This document shows, piece after piece, positions 11,838-22,650 of a stretch of 64,000 nucleotides of DNA. The DNA is taken from assembly GCA_002007465.1 (NCBI GenBank), contig LNAC01001850.1:1-64000 (forward strand), in the 5' to 3' direction. The notes beneath the pieces were generated by a model, which was not told the origin of the DNA, did no database searches, and saw nothing but the letters and a program-made list of their open reading frames with translations. This DNA comes from Ailurus styani (taxonomy: Eukaryota; Chordata; Mammalia; Carnivora; Ailuridae). The translations under genes were made by a program, and so were the position numbers. Numbering within the stretch: the stretch's first letter is position 1; each line of letters opens with the position of its first letter.

Positions 11838-12030
11838 TTTACACTGGGGTAGCTAAGCGGTTCAGTAATTTATGCATCAGACTCTTGCTTTTGACTCCAG
11901 TCATGATCTTGGAGTAGTGAGATCAATCCCTGTGACAGGCTTACTTTGCACAGCGTCTGCTTCAGATTCTCTCTCTCCCTCCTGCGCTCACTCTCTCTCT
12001 TTCTCTCTCTAAGATAAATAAATAAAATCT
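11838..12030 (+). mobile_element. CAN-SINE, older type
   Basis: Sense SINE with GGGGTAGCTAAGCGGTTCAG, the tRNA-like head, a CT block and AAATAAATAAAATCTTG. A second SINE starts directly at its end. Confidence 0.75.
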
Positions 12031-12243
12031 TGGGATGCCTGGGTGGCTCAGTGGGTTAAGGCCTCTGCCTTTGGCTCAGGTCATGATCTCAGGGCCCTGG
12101 GATCAAGCCCTGCATCGGGATGCCTGCTCAGCAGGGAGCCTGATTCCTCCTCTCTCTTGGCCTGCCTCTCTGCCTACTTCTAACCTCTCTCTCCCTCTGT
12201 CCAATAAATAAAATCTTAAAAATATAAAAATAAATAAAATCTT
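12031..12243 (+). mobile_element. CAN-SINE inserted in the tail of another SINE
   Basis: Well-preserved head GATGCCTGGGTGGCTCAGTG and tail AAATAAAATCTTAAAAATA. It abuts the AAATCTT tail of the preceding SINE, and an AAATAAAATCTTAAAAAA copy follows it. Confidence 0.85.
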
Positions 12244-12249
12244 AAAAAA

Positions 12250-12840
12250 TAATACTTAAAAAAGCCTTTATACAATGAAGAAAATTATCAACAAAACAAT
12301 AACACAAACTACTTAAATGGAGAAGATACTTGTAAGTGATATCTGGTAAGAGTTTAATATAAAAATATATAAAACATATACAACTCAAAACCAAAAACAA
12401 AGGAAAAACAAAACAAACAAACAAACAAAACAAATCCTGCCATTCATTTAAAAATAGACAGAGGACCTTATTAGACAATTTTCCAAAAATTATACAGATG
12501 GCCAACAGACACATATGAAAATAATCAATATAGATTATCACCAGTGAAATGTGAATCAAAACCAAGAGATGTCATCTGATATATGTCACAATGGCTAGTA
12601 CCAAAAATATAATAAATACTAAGTATTAGCAAGGATGTGGAGAAAAGGGACCTCTCACAAACTGTGATGAGAATCTAAATTATTGTATCCACTGTGGAAA
12701 ACAGCAGGGAATTTATTTAGGAAATTAAAAAGTGAAATACTGTATAATCCAGTAATTCCACTACTGGGTATTTACCCTTCCAAAATGGAACCATTAGTTT
12801 GAAAACATATGTGTTCCATTATGTTTAATTCAGTAATATT
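12250..12840 (+). mobile_element. Older L1 ORF2 3' part (first half of a split element)
   Basis: Sense L1 text (GGCCAACAGACACATATGAAAA, AGCAAGGATGTGGAGAAAAG, CTACTGGGTATTTACCC) with many indels. It stops at 12840 where the young L1 starts and resumes at about 19606 with the next portion of the same L1 order. Confidence 0.75.
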
Positions 12841-14392
12841 GGAGGAAATGGCAAGGTGGCAGAGGAGTAGGAGACCGATTTTCATCAGGTCCCAGGAATT
12901 CACCCAGATAGCTATCAAACTATTCTGAGCACCTACAAATTCTACAGGAGATCGAAGAGAAGAAAAGCAGCAACTCTAGGAACAGAAAATCGACCACGTT
13001 CCAGAAGGTAGGACATGCGGAGAAGTGAATCTGCAGTGATGGAAAGATAGACCTGGGGGGAGGGGCTGGCACCCGACAAGTGCTAGAGCACCGGAGCGCA
13101 AACTCGGAACAGTTAGAAGTCTGCTCCCCTGAGGGACGTCGCCCCAGAGGCCAAGTGGGGGGTGAAACCCTTGTGGGGACAGTGTGGTCTCAGAACCCAC
13201 GGGGACACAAAAAGACCAGGGGTGTCTGAGCGTGACAGAGCCCTCAGGTATCAGAGAGAAGCCAGAGGGAGAGACAGAGCTGAGGTGAGAAGGGGTCTCT
13301 CAACTCAGGGTTATCTTGGGCCATGATCTGAAGCACAGCCAGGCCACTGCTCTGTGAGCGGGGACCCCATGTGTGGCAGACCCGGAGAGACCCCTCCTTC
13401 TCCTCCGGGAGGAGTGGGACTGGAGTGGCTGCAGGATCTCCCAGGTTTGGAGATTCTAAACGGGGCCCCATGCCAGAGATAGAAATGCTTGGTCACAGGC
13501 TGGGTGAGCTCAGAGAGTGGCCAGAGACCAGGCAGATGGGAGGGATGGATTGCTATTCTCTGAGGCTCAATGAGGACTGAGGCCCTGAGCTCTCGGCTTC
13601 ACTGGGTCGGAGATTGGCAGTCGCCATTTTCAGTCCCATCCTCCAATGCAGTGCAGAAAGCATTCAGGGAACAAAAGCTCTCAAGAGCGAACCCGATCTG
13701 ATTACTTAGTCTGGCCCCTAGAGAGGGCGGTGCAATTCTACCTCAGGCAAAGACACTTGAGAATCACAGCAATAAGCCCCTCCCCCAGAAGAGCAGGAAA
13801 AACAAAACAAAACAAACAAACAAAAAACACCCAGCCAAAGCCAAGCTCGAGATTGCTGAAAATTGTGGAACTCCAGAGCTAGGTGAAAGCAAGGCAGAGA
13901 ATTAATGGATTTTTCCCCATGATTCTTCAGTCATTCAAAGTTAAATACTTTGAATTTTTTCTTTTTTTCTTACTCTTTTCTTTTATTTTTTTCCTATTTT
14001 AACTTTTTAAACTATTATATCTTATCAACACTTTTTAATCTTTTTAAATTTTCATTATTATAGTCATATTGTATTCCTTCATTGTACTTAACCTTATTTT
14101 TGGTATACATATAGGGTATGATCAATTCACCAATCTGATAGATATAGATAGAGATAGATATAGAGATGGAGTCAGAGACAAAGATAGATATAGAAATAGA
14201 TAATATAGATATAGACATATGATTTCATTTTATTTATTTTTTTGTTTTGGTTTTCTTTGTTTGATTTTTTTCCACTCTTTCTTTTATGCCCAGTTCTAGG
14301 ACTCTTCTAAGTAGGTTAGTTTATATTTCTCTGGGGTCATTACTACCTTTTAGTATTTTGTTCTCTCATCCATCTATTCTTATCTGCATAAA
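12841..14392 (+). promoter_or_regulatory. L1 5'UTR (internal Pol II promoter region)
   Basis: GC-richer than its surroundings, with no conserved frame. L1 5'UTRs carry an internal Pol II promoter. The related copy at 53708 keeps a GAGATGGCGG element about 13 bases from its start, like the YY1 site of other L1s; here the equivalent is diverged (AAATGGCAAGGTGGCAG). It ends with a GATA-like simple repeat at 14135-14219. Confidence 0.6.
14135..14219. repeat. GATA/GATATA simple repeat in L1 5'UTR
   Basis: Imperfect ATAGATAGAGATAGATATAG units. The same block occurs at 54985-55075 and, reversed, at 63675-63772, so it is part of this L1 family rather than an independent microsatellite. Confidence 0.85.
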
Positions 14393-15333
14393 ATGACAAG
14401 GCGGAAAAAAAAAGCACAGCAACAACAACAAAAAAAGAACAAGAGGCACTAATGATGGCTAGGGATCTAATCAATGAAGACATTAGCAATATTATATAAC
14501 TAGAGTTCAGAATGACTATTCTTATGTTGCTAGCAGGATTAAAAAACAAAAAAGCCATGGAAGATAATAGAGAAGCCCTCTCTAGAGAAATAAAAAAAAT
14601 AATCTTTCCGGAGAAATAAAAGAACTAAAACCGAACCAAGCTGAAAAAAAAAAACTATTAATGAGGTGCAATTAAAAATAGAGGCTCTTACTCCTAGGAT
14701 AAATGAAGCAAAAGAAAGAATTAGTGATATAGAAGACAAATGGCAGAGAGAAAAGAAGAAGAGGAAAAGAGAGACGAACAACTATTGCACCATGAGGGGA
14801 GAATTCGAGAGAAAAGTGATACCATAAGGTGAAATAATATTAGAATAATTGGGATCCCAGAAGAGGAAAACAAAGAGAAAGAAAGGGGCAGAAGTTATAG
14901 GGGCATAAATTATAGTACAGACTTCCCTAATTTGTTGAAGGGAAAAAGCATCAAAATCCAGGAGGCACAGAGAACCTCCCTCAACATCAATAAAAATAGT
15001 TCCACACCCCATCATGTAATAGTAAAACTTATAAATCTTAGTGACAAAGAGAAAATCCTGAAAGCAGCTTGGGAAAAGAGATCTATAACATAAAATGGTA
15101 GGAATATTAGACTGATGGCAGACTTATCCACAGAGACTTGGCAGGCCAGATAGAGCTGGCATCATATATTCAGAGCACAAAATGAGAAAAATATGCAGAC
15201 AAGAATACTATATCCAGCTAGACTCTCATTGACAATAGAAGGAGAGATAAAAAGCTTCCAGGACAAAGAAAAACTCAAGGAATTTCCAAACACCAAGCCA
15301 GCCCCACAGGAAATAATGAAAGGCGTCCTCTAA
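14393..15333 (+). pseudogene. L1 ORF1 pseudogene
   Basis: ORF1 encodes the trimeric RNA-binding chaperone that coats L1 RNA. The start ATGACAAGGCGG matches the ATG of the two other young copies (MTR(Q/R)KK). The frame closes after about 19 codons because of changes in the A-rich and CAA-repeat stretch. The remaining region still aligns in order to the terminal GGCGTCCTCTAA stop, but in several frames. Confidence 0.8.
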
Positions 15334-15412
15334 GCAAAGAGAACCTAAAAAAAACATAGACCAGAAAGGAAGAAACGCAATATACAGTAACAGTAACATT
15401 ACAGGCAATAAA

Positions 15413-18400
15413 ATGGTTCTAAATGCATATCTCTCAATAGTTACTCTGAATGTAAATGGACTAAATGCCCCAACTAAAAAACACAGGGTATCAGAATGGA
15501 TAAAAAAAACAAGACCCATCGATATGCTGTCTACAAGAAATTCATCTTACACGTAAAGACACCTCTAAATTTAAAGTGACGGGGTGGAAAACAATTGACC
15601 ATGCCAGTGGACATCAAAAGAAAGCTGGAGTGGCAATCCTTATATCAGATAAATTAGATTTTAAGGCAAAGAATATCATAAGAGATGAGGAAGGACACTA
15701 TATTATACTAAAAGGATCTGTCCAACAAGAAGATCTAATAATCATAAATATAAACGCCCCTAACATGGGAGCAGCCAATTATATAAACCAATTAATAACA
15801 AAATCAAAGAAATACATTGACAAGAATACAATATTAGTTGGGGACTTTAACACCCCCCCTTATGAAATGGACAGATCATCAAAGCAAAAGATCAACAAGG
15901 AAATAAAGGCTTTAAATGACACCCTGGACCAGTTGGACATCACAGATATATTCAGAACATTCCATCCCAAAATAACAGAATACACATTCTTCTCCAGTGC
16001 ACATGGAACATTCTCCAGAATAGACATATTCTGGTTCACAAATCAGGTCTCAACAGGTACCAAAAGATTGGGTTCACACCCTGCATATTTTCAGACCACA
16101 ATACTCTGAAACTAGAACTCAACTACAATAGGAAAGTTGGAAAGAACTCATACACATGGAGGCTAAATAACATCCTACTCAAGAATGAATGGGTCAATCA
16201 GAAAATTAAAGAAGAATTAAAAAATTTCATGGAAACAAATGAAAATGAAAACACAACTGTTCAAAATTTTTGGGACACAGCAAAAGCAGTCCTGAGAGGA
16301 AAGTATATAGCAATACAAGCCTTTCTCAAGAAATGAGAAAGGACTCAAATACACAAACTAACCCTACACTTACAAAAGCTAGAGAAAGAACAGCAAAGAA
16401 AGCCAACACCCAAGAGGATAAGAGAAATAACAAAGATCAGAGCAGAAATCAATGAAATAGAAACCAAAAGAACAGTGGAACAAATCAACGAAACTAGGAG
16501 CTGGTTCTTTGAAAGACTTAATAAGATTGATAAACCCTTGGCGAGACTTATCCAAAAGAAAAGAGAAAGGACTAAATTTAATAAAATCATGAATGAAAGA
16601 GGAGAGATCACTGCCAACACGAAAGAAATACAAACAATTATAAGAACATATTATGAGCAATTCTACACCAGCAAATTTGACAATCTGGAAGAAATGGATG
16701 CATTCTTAGAGAAATACAAACTTCNCAAACTTCCAAAACTGAACCAGGAAGAAATTGAAGACCTGAATAGACCTATAACCAGTAAGGAGATTGAAGCAGT
16801 CATCAAAAATCTCCCAACAAACAAGAGCCCAGGGCCAGATGGCTTCCCAGGGGAATTCTACCAAACNATTTAAAGAAGAATTAATACCTATTCTCCTGAA
16901 ACTGTTCCAAAAAATAGAATTGGAAGGAAAAATTCCAAACTCCTTTTATGAGGCCAGCATTACCTTGATCCAGGCAAAAGACCCCATAAAAAAGGAGAAT
17001 TACTGACCAATATATTTGATGAACACAGATGCAAATATCCTCAGTAAAATTCTAGCTAATAGGATCCAACAGCACATTAAAAGGATTATTCACCACGACC
17101 ATTTGGGATTTATTCCTGGGATGGAAGAATGGTTTAACATTTACAAATCAATCCATGGTATGCAAGACATTAATAAAAGGAAGAACAAGAATCATATGAT
17201 CCTCTCAATAGATGCTGAAAAAGCATTTGACGAAATACAACACCCTTTCTTGATCAAAACTCTTCACAGTGTAGGCATAGAGGGTACATACCTCAATATC
17301 ATCAAAGCCATCTACGAAAAACCCACAGCGAATATCATTCTCAATGGAGAAAAACTGANAAAACTGAGAGCTTTTCCCCTAAAGTCAGGAACATGGCAGG
17401 ACTGTCCACTATCAACACTGTTATTCCACATAGTACTAGAAGTCTTAGGCTCAGCAACCAGACAACAAAAAGAAATAAAAGGCATCCAAATCGTCAAGGA
17501 AGAAGTCAAACTCTCACTCCTTGCAGATTATATGATACTTTATGTGGAAAACCCAAAGGACTCCATTCCAAAACTGCTAGCACTCACACAGGAATTCAGT
17601 CAAGTGTCAGGATATAAAATCAATGCACAGAAATCAGTTGCATTTCTATATACCAACAACAAAACAGAAGAAAGAGAAATTAAAGAGTCAATCCCATTTA
17701 CAATTGCACCCAAAACCATANGAACCATAAAATACCTAGGAATAAACCTAACCAAAGAGGCAAAGAATTGATATTCAGAACATTATAAAATACTCATTAA
17801 AGAAATTGAGGAAGACCCAAAGAAGTGGAAAAATATTCCATGCTCATGAATTGAAAGAACTAATATTGTGAAAATGTCTATGCTACCCAGAGCAATCTAC
17901 ACATTTAATGCAATCCCCATCAAAATGCCAACAATTTATTTCAGAGAAATGGAACAAATAATCCTAGAATTTATATGGAACCAAAGAAGACCCCAGATAG
18001 CCAAATGTTGAAAAAAAAACCCACCAAAAATAAAACAAAACAAAACAAAGTTGGCGGCATTACAATCCCAGACTTCAAGCTCTATCACAAAGCTGTCATC
18101 ATAAAGACAGTATGGTACTGGCACAAAAACAGACACATAAATCAGCGGAACAGAATAGAGAGCCCAGAAATGGATTCTCAATTCTATGGTCAGCTAATCT
18201 TCGACAAAGCAGGAAAGAATGTCCAGTGGGAAAAAGGCATTTTCTTCAACAAATGGTGTTGGGAATACTGGACAGCCACATGCAGAAAAATGAAACTGGA
18301 TCATTTCCTGACACCACACACAAAAATAGACTCAAAATGGATAAAAGACCTCAATGTGAGAAAGGAATCCATCAAAATCCTCGAGGAGAACACAGGCAGC

Positions 18401-19137
18401 ANAACAACACAGGCAGCAACCTCTTCAACCTCAAACACAGCAGCTTCTTCCTAGGAACATCAGCAAAGGCAAGGGAAGTAAGGGCAAAAATCAACCCTTG
18501 GGAATTAATCAAGATGAAAAGCTTTTGCACAGCAAAGGAAACAGTCAACAAAACCAAAAGACAACTGACAGAATGGGAGAAGATATTTGCAAATGACATA
18601 TCAGATAAAGGGCTNAATAAAGGGCTTATATCCAAAATCTATAAAGAGCTTCTCAAACTCAACACCCATAAAACAAATAACCCAGTCAAGAAATGGGCAG
18701 AAGACATGAACAGACATTTCTGCAAAGAAGACATCCAAATGGCAAACAGACACATGAGAAAGTGCTCAACATCACTCAGCATCAGGGAAATACCAATCAA
18801 AACCACAGTGAGATACCACCTCACACCAGGCAGAATGGCTAAAATCAACAAGTCAGGAAACGACAGATTTTGGCGAGGTTGCGGAGAAAGGGAACCCTCC
18901 TACACTGTTGTTGGGAATGCAAACTGTTGTAGCCACTCTGGAAAACAGTATGGAGACTCCTCAAAAAGTTGAAATTGGAGTTACCCTACGACCGAGCAAT
19001 CGCTCTACTGGGTATTTACCCAAAAGATACAAAGGTAGGGATCCTCAGGTGCACATTATAGCAGCAATATCCACAATAGTCAAACTATGGAAAGAACCTA
19101 CATGTCCCTCAAAAGATGAATGGATAAAGAAGATGTG

Positions 19138-19188
<51 letters not shown>

Positions 19189-19321
19189 GGAATAATATAC
19201 AGCCTTCAAAAGAAATGAAATTTTGCCCTTTGCAATGATGTGGATGGAACTAGAGTGCATTATGGTAAGCAAAATAATTCAATCAGAGAAAGACAATTAT
19301 TATATGCTCTCTCTGAAATGA
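15413..19321 (+). pseudogene. L1 ORF2 pseudogene (endonuclease/reverse transcriptase)
   Basis: ORF2 is an apurinic-type endonuclease plus reverse transcriptase that performs target-primed insertion. The start at 15413 is inferred from the MVLNAYLSIVTLNVNGLN beginning, equivalent to the minus-strand copy at 62479. An extra A near 15504-15511 shifts the endonuclease frame. The rest continues in pieces at 15576-16109, 16475-16873, 17016-17771 and 17975-18972. The reverse-transcriptase FADD box reads LADY near 17520, losing the second catalytic aspartate. The stop TGA is at 19319-19321. It is a dead copy. Confidence 0.85.
19141..19186. repeat. (CA)n microsatellite inside L1 3' region
   Basis: 23 CA units occupy the position where related L1s have TATATATA before CAATGGAATA(A/T)TATGCAGCC. 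Confidence 0.95.
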
Positions 19322-19605
19322 AGAACTTGAGGGGTAGGGTGGGGGATCATGAGGGGTAGGGAGGGAAAAATAATGAAACAAGATGGGATGGGGAAGGAGA
19401 CAAACCATAAGAGACTCCTAATCTCACAAAACAACCTGAGGGTTACTGCGGGTGGGAGGATAGGGATAGGGTGGATAGGTTATGGACATTTGGGAGGGTT
19501 TGTGCTATGGTGAATGCTGTGAAAGTGTAATCCTGATGATTCACAGACCTGTACCCCTGGGGCAATAATAACAAATATAAATAAATAAATTAATTCAGTA
19601 TTATT

Positions 19606-20130
19606 TATAATATCCAAGATCTGGAAGCAACCTAGGTGTCCTTGCACAGATAAAGGAATAAATAATAAGTGGTGTATATACACATATATACATTGGGTTA
19701 TTATTCAGCCAAAAAATGAATGTGATTATGATAATTGAAACAACATTAATGAACCTAGAGGATACTAAAATAAGTGAAAGTTCAGACAAAAACAAAAGTC
19801 ATATGGTTGCACTTGTATGTGGAATGTTAAAAACAAAACCAAAAACAGAACCAGATCCATAAATACAGAGAACACACTGGTGGTTGCAGAGGTTGGGGGG
19901 CGGTGAACTTGTGAAACGCAGTGGAAGGTACAAGCTTCCAGTTATGAAATGAATAAATCATGTGGATGAAAGGTGCAACATAGAGAATATAATCTCTGGT
20001 ATTGGAATACTTGTGTAGTGAGTCGTGGTAGCTACACTTTGGGAATAAAGTATAATGTTTGGAGTTTGTTGAATCGCTATGCTGTACACCTGGAAATAAT
20101 ATAATATGTTTTGTCAACTATACATTTTAT
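19606..20130 (+). mobile_element. Older L1 3' end (second half of the split element)
   Basis: Continues the L1 of 12250-12840: ATAATATCCAAGATCTGGAAGC, TTATTCAGCCAAAAAATGAATG, GGTGGTTGCAGAGG and CACCTGGAAATAATATAATATG, the 3'UTR of an older eutherian L1 (L1MA-like). Confidence 0.75.
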
Positions 20131-20891
20131 TAAGTTTTTCACCTTAATTCCAGTATGATCAGCAATTATTTTTAATTATAATTTGTTTTAATCTTTCAAT
20201 TAAAGAAAACAATTATTGATTGAATTAGTGTATATATAATAATGACAGCAGAGTTGTAAATTTGGGTAAATTTTCCAAATATTTCCATTGCCAGTGAGTC
20301 AATTTTTTCAAACAATACCCAACAGTGTTCTTATGTTTGACATATGATGCTGTAGCTAATAAATCTTAATTTTCTGCCTTGAAAAATAAATTTCCCACAG
20401 TTTTAGAAAAACTCTTTTCATATTGACTAAGTAGACAGTTTTGGACATTTTGAGAAATGTCTATGTTGCATGTGAATTTAGGAGTATGAAGTATATCATT
20501 TGCATGAACTGGTAGGTGATGGGAGTAGAACATCAACACGGCACCATGCATCTCTTTACACTCTGGGATTTTTGGTAAATGTTGATTCTATTTGTTTCTT
20601 TGTTTAGTCTTGCCTTTCATTACTGTACTGATTATTTTCAACACTAGAGGTAAAGTTGGCAGGAAGGTAGCCCTCAAGATACTGAAATTCAATCAATGGG
20701 GAACAAAAATAAACAGAAATACACCTTTGTTTTACAGGAATAACTAATGTAAGGCCATCTAAAATACTGATATTCGTTCTGAGGAGAGTGTTGTTTAAAG
20801 ATCGCGTCGGACACATTGAAAACTGAGGCACAGGAGTGCCATAGATTGTGGGTAGCCAGTCTTGCTTAGAGAACAGTGGTCAAGTAAAGCA
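20131..20891. other. No recognised feature
   Basis: AT-rich unique-looking sequence downstream of the butyrophilin-like transmembrane exon. The minus-strand frames of 61 and 75 codons show no domain. Confidence 0.4.
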
Positions 20892-20909
20892 CAGAATAAC
20901 AGGCTTCTT

Positions 20910-21092
20910 TTTTTAATTTATTTCACAGAGGGAGAGAGATCACAAGGAGGCATAGAGGCAGGCAGAGAGAGAGAGGGGGAAGCAGGCTCCCCGCTGAGCA
21001 GGGAGCCCGATGCGGGCCTCGATCCCAGGACCCTGAGATCATGACCTGAGCCGAAAGCAGAGGCTTCAACCCACTGAGCCACCCAGGCGCCC
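20910..21092 (-). mobile_element. Young CAN-SINE with 18-bp perfect target-site duplication
   Basis: A clean antisense SINE with a full head (reverse of GGGGCGCCTGGGTGGCTCAG), CGCTGAGCAGGGAGCCCGATGC and a GA-rich block. CAGAATAACAGGCTTCTT is repeated exactly at 20892-20909 and 21093-21110. It is the best-preserved SINE in the window. Confidence 0.95.
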
Positions 21093-21110
21093 CAGAATAA
21101 CAGGCTTCTT

Positions 21111-21539
21111 ATGAGACATTTTTCACCCAGATGAAGGCAGTAGCAGGAAGTCATGGCCTGGGTAAATACCTTAATTTGTTAATATATTCTTGCATATGCT
21201 CATGAAGAAATGTTCTGAATACTGCTCTAGCCTGTACCTGCTCCCCAAAACTATAGAAAGAACACTTGCATTCTGAAACTAGAAAATGCCATCCTAATGC
21301 TAAACTAACTTCAGTTAACAAATGATGGAACAGAGAATTTGATTACCTCTGGGTACATAAATAAGCACATAAACAAACAGTGAAATAATCTAGTTTCTAA
21401 ACCTTCAAACTTAAGTGTCAGATAAAAAACAATGTGTATTTTTTATCTTGATGAAACTGATGAAGAGCAGAAAGCTAGCTGAGGACATAGCAGAAGCTGA
21501 CACCCATCCCCCCACACCCCATGGAATATATGTGACATT
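21111..21539. other. No recognised feature
   Basis: Nothing recognised on either strand; no frame with family-like motifs. Confidence 0.4.
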
Positions 21540-22146
21540 ATTCAGGCACTCCTGGTTGCCCTAAAGGAAAAATAAATAGTTAATTTGTAGAGATCACAGT
21601 CCTGCAAGACCTGAGTCCCTCTCAGTTTACAAATGTCCTAGTGATTTACAAGGAAGAAGATTTTTTATCAATAGCCTAACTTTCAGAGACCCATAACTCA
21701 GTTCCTGATGTCCTAACATCATCCTCTCCTCCATAAAATTGAGGGAGGCTGAAGCAGAGGAAAATGTAAATAAAGTTGAATTTCTTCTAAATCTAAAGCT
21801 CATTGACAAGGATGTGTGATAGGAGGACTGTGACATTCCTCCAAGGAATTTCCCAACTATCTTACTGCTAATGCCTTACTTAAAGAACAAAAAACCTTAA
21901 CTTGACAAATACCAAAGCCTCTGTTATCCTGTGTGTCTTATTTAATACATGAAAATTCTTTCAAACCCTCCCTTTTCCTTACCTCCTCCAACTTCATAGT
22001 GTATAATCAGCCACCCCTTATAACCCCTGAAAAGCAACTCTTTCTGCCTACGGGTCCTGTCCCCGTGCTTTAATAAATCAACTGCACCAAGACATCTCAA
22101 GAATTCTTTCTTGGTCATCAGCTCCAGACCCCACCCCCACTGAACT
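21540..22146 (+). mobile_element. Candidate solo LTR (class-I ERV-like)
   Basis: The right half has the order expected of an LTR. There is a TATAA-like stretch (CCTTATAACCCC, about 22016), then CTGTCCCCGTGCTTTAATAAATC with an AATAAA polyadenylation signal at about 22072, then a U5-like segment reading TTCTTTCTTGGTCATC and GCTCCAGACCCCACCC, ending at CTTCACA. The left boundary is not clear and no internal ERV sequence adjoins. It is inferred from layout, not from a database match. Confidence 0.45.
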
Positions 22147-22429
22147 TCACATGCATTCCAAAACTACATCAAAAGAATTTAGCTTAACCAGAAAAATTAT
22201 ATTTTATGACAAATATGCAAAGCCATGAATGTGTACTTAGAATTATTTTTTCTGCTTAGATTTTCTTGTTCCCAATTTTAAATGCTAAAGACCACTTACA
22301 GTTTATGAATTTTGTGTTACTATTATTCTCTACTTCTTCCACAAATGAACCTAATCCCCAGTTTTTGTTATCTTTTGTTTGTGCTTTTGCTTTTTATTTT
22401 GTTTGTTTGTTTGTTTGTTTTTCATTTAC
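22147..22429. other. Intergenic or intron sequence 3' of the transmembrane exon
   Basis: A GTTT-repeat (22400-22420), and a minus-strand AATAAA at 22394-22399 shortly after the transmembrane exon. No further exon was identified. Confidence 0.4.
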
Positions 22430-22543
22430 CTTTCGATTTTCTAACACGCACAAATAGAACACAGATGGGTACACTGATGGCCAGGAGAATCAGGAGAACA
22501 AACAACCACACTATCCAAGGATTGTCCTCAAGGAATGAGCCAC
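22430..22543 (-). CDS. Butyrophilin-like gene, transmembrane exon
   Basis: The minus-strand exon has an acceptor TTTTCAG before GTGGCTC and a donor AAAG followed by GTAAATG. It is 114 bp and phase 1 at both ends, as BTN transmembrane exons are. It starts with the stalk GSFLEDNPW, continues with about 23 hydrophobic residues (IVWLF to CVLFV), and ends with the basic stop-transfer RVRKSK. The short acidic stalk ending in PW before the membrane segment is family-typical. If the donor is not used, the frame reads Gly-Lys-stop within seven bases, and an AATAAA lies about 25 bases further on (22394-22399, minus strand), so an alternative short-tailed end is possible. The 2.8-kb spacing from the IgC exon and the matching phase support membership of the same gene. 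It is short, so the call depends on this context. Confidence 0.75.
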
Positions 22544-22615
22544 CTGAAAAATAAAGACAGTCTCACTTAGTATCCAGCTTGACCTCAGTGACTTGGCTGC
22601 TGGGAGCAGATCCCA

Positions 22616-22619
<4 letters not shown>

Positions 22620-22646
<27 letters not shown>
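22620..22646. repeat. Poly-T run of 27
   Basis: A homopolymer within the intron between the transmembrane and IgC exons, with no recognisable SINE or L1 body next to it. Confidence 0.9.

Positions 22647-22650
<4 letters not shown>

Larger units (their letters stand above)
12841..19589 (+). mobile_element. Near full-length young carnivore L1, nested in an older L1
   Basis: About 6.75 kb containing a GC-rich 5'UTR (12841-14392), ORF1, a short inter-ORF spacer, ORF2, a 3'UTR with a G-rich tract, and an AAATAAATAAAT tail. TTAATTCAGTA plus five near-matching bases occur at 12825-12840 and 19590-19605 as a target-site duplication. Both ORFs are broken by frameshifts, stops and five apparent assembly duplications at single Ns (16725, 17359, 17721, 18402, 18615; a further N at 16867). 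It is not active as written. Confidence 0.93.

Noticed and set aside
12031..12110. tRNA gene
   Set aside because: The tRNA-like head belongs to a SINE; cloverleaf positions are not intact and the CT-rich and A-rich tail follows.
12976..13580. Overlapping 60-75-codon frames in GC-rich DNA
   Set aside because: They lie in the L1 5'UTR on both strands; the same text at 53792-54596 has different frames, so none is conserved.
22266..22554. Plus-strand frames of 63 and 80 codons over the transmembrane exon
   Set aside because: Antisense shadows of the exon and the GTTT repeat.
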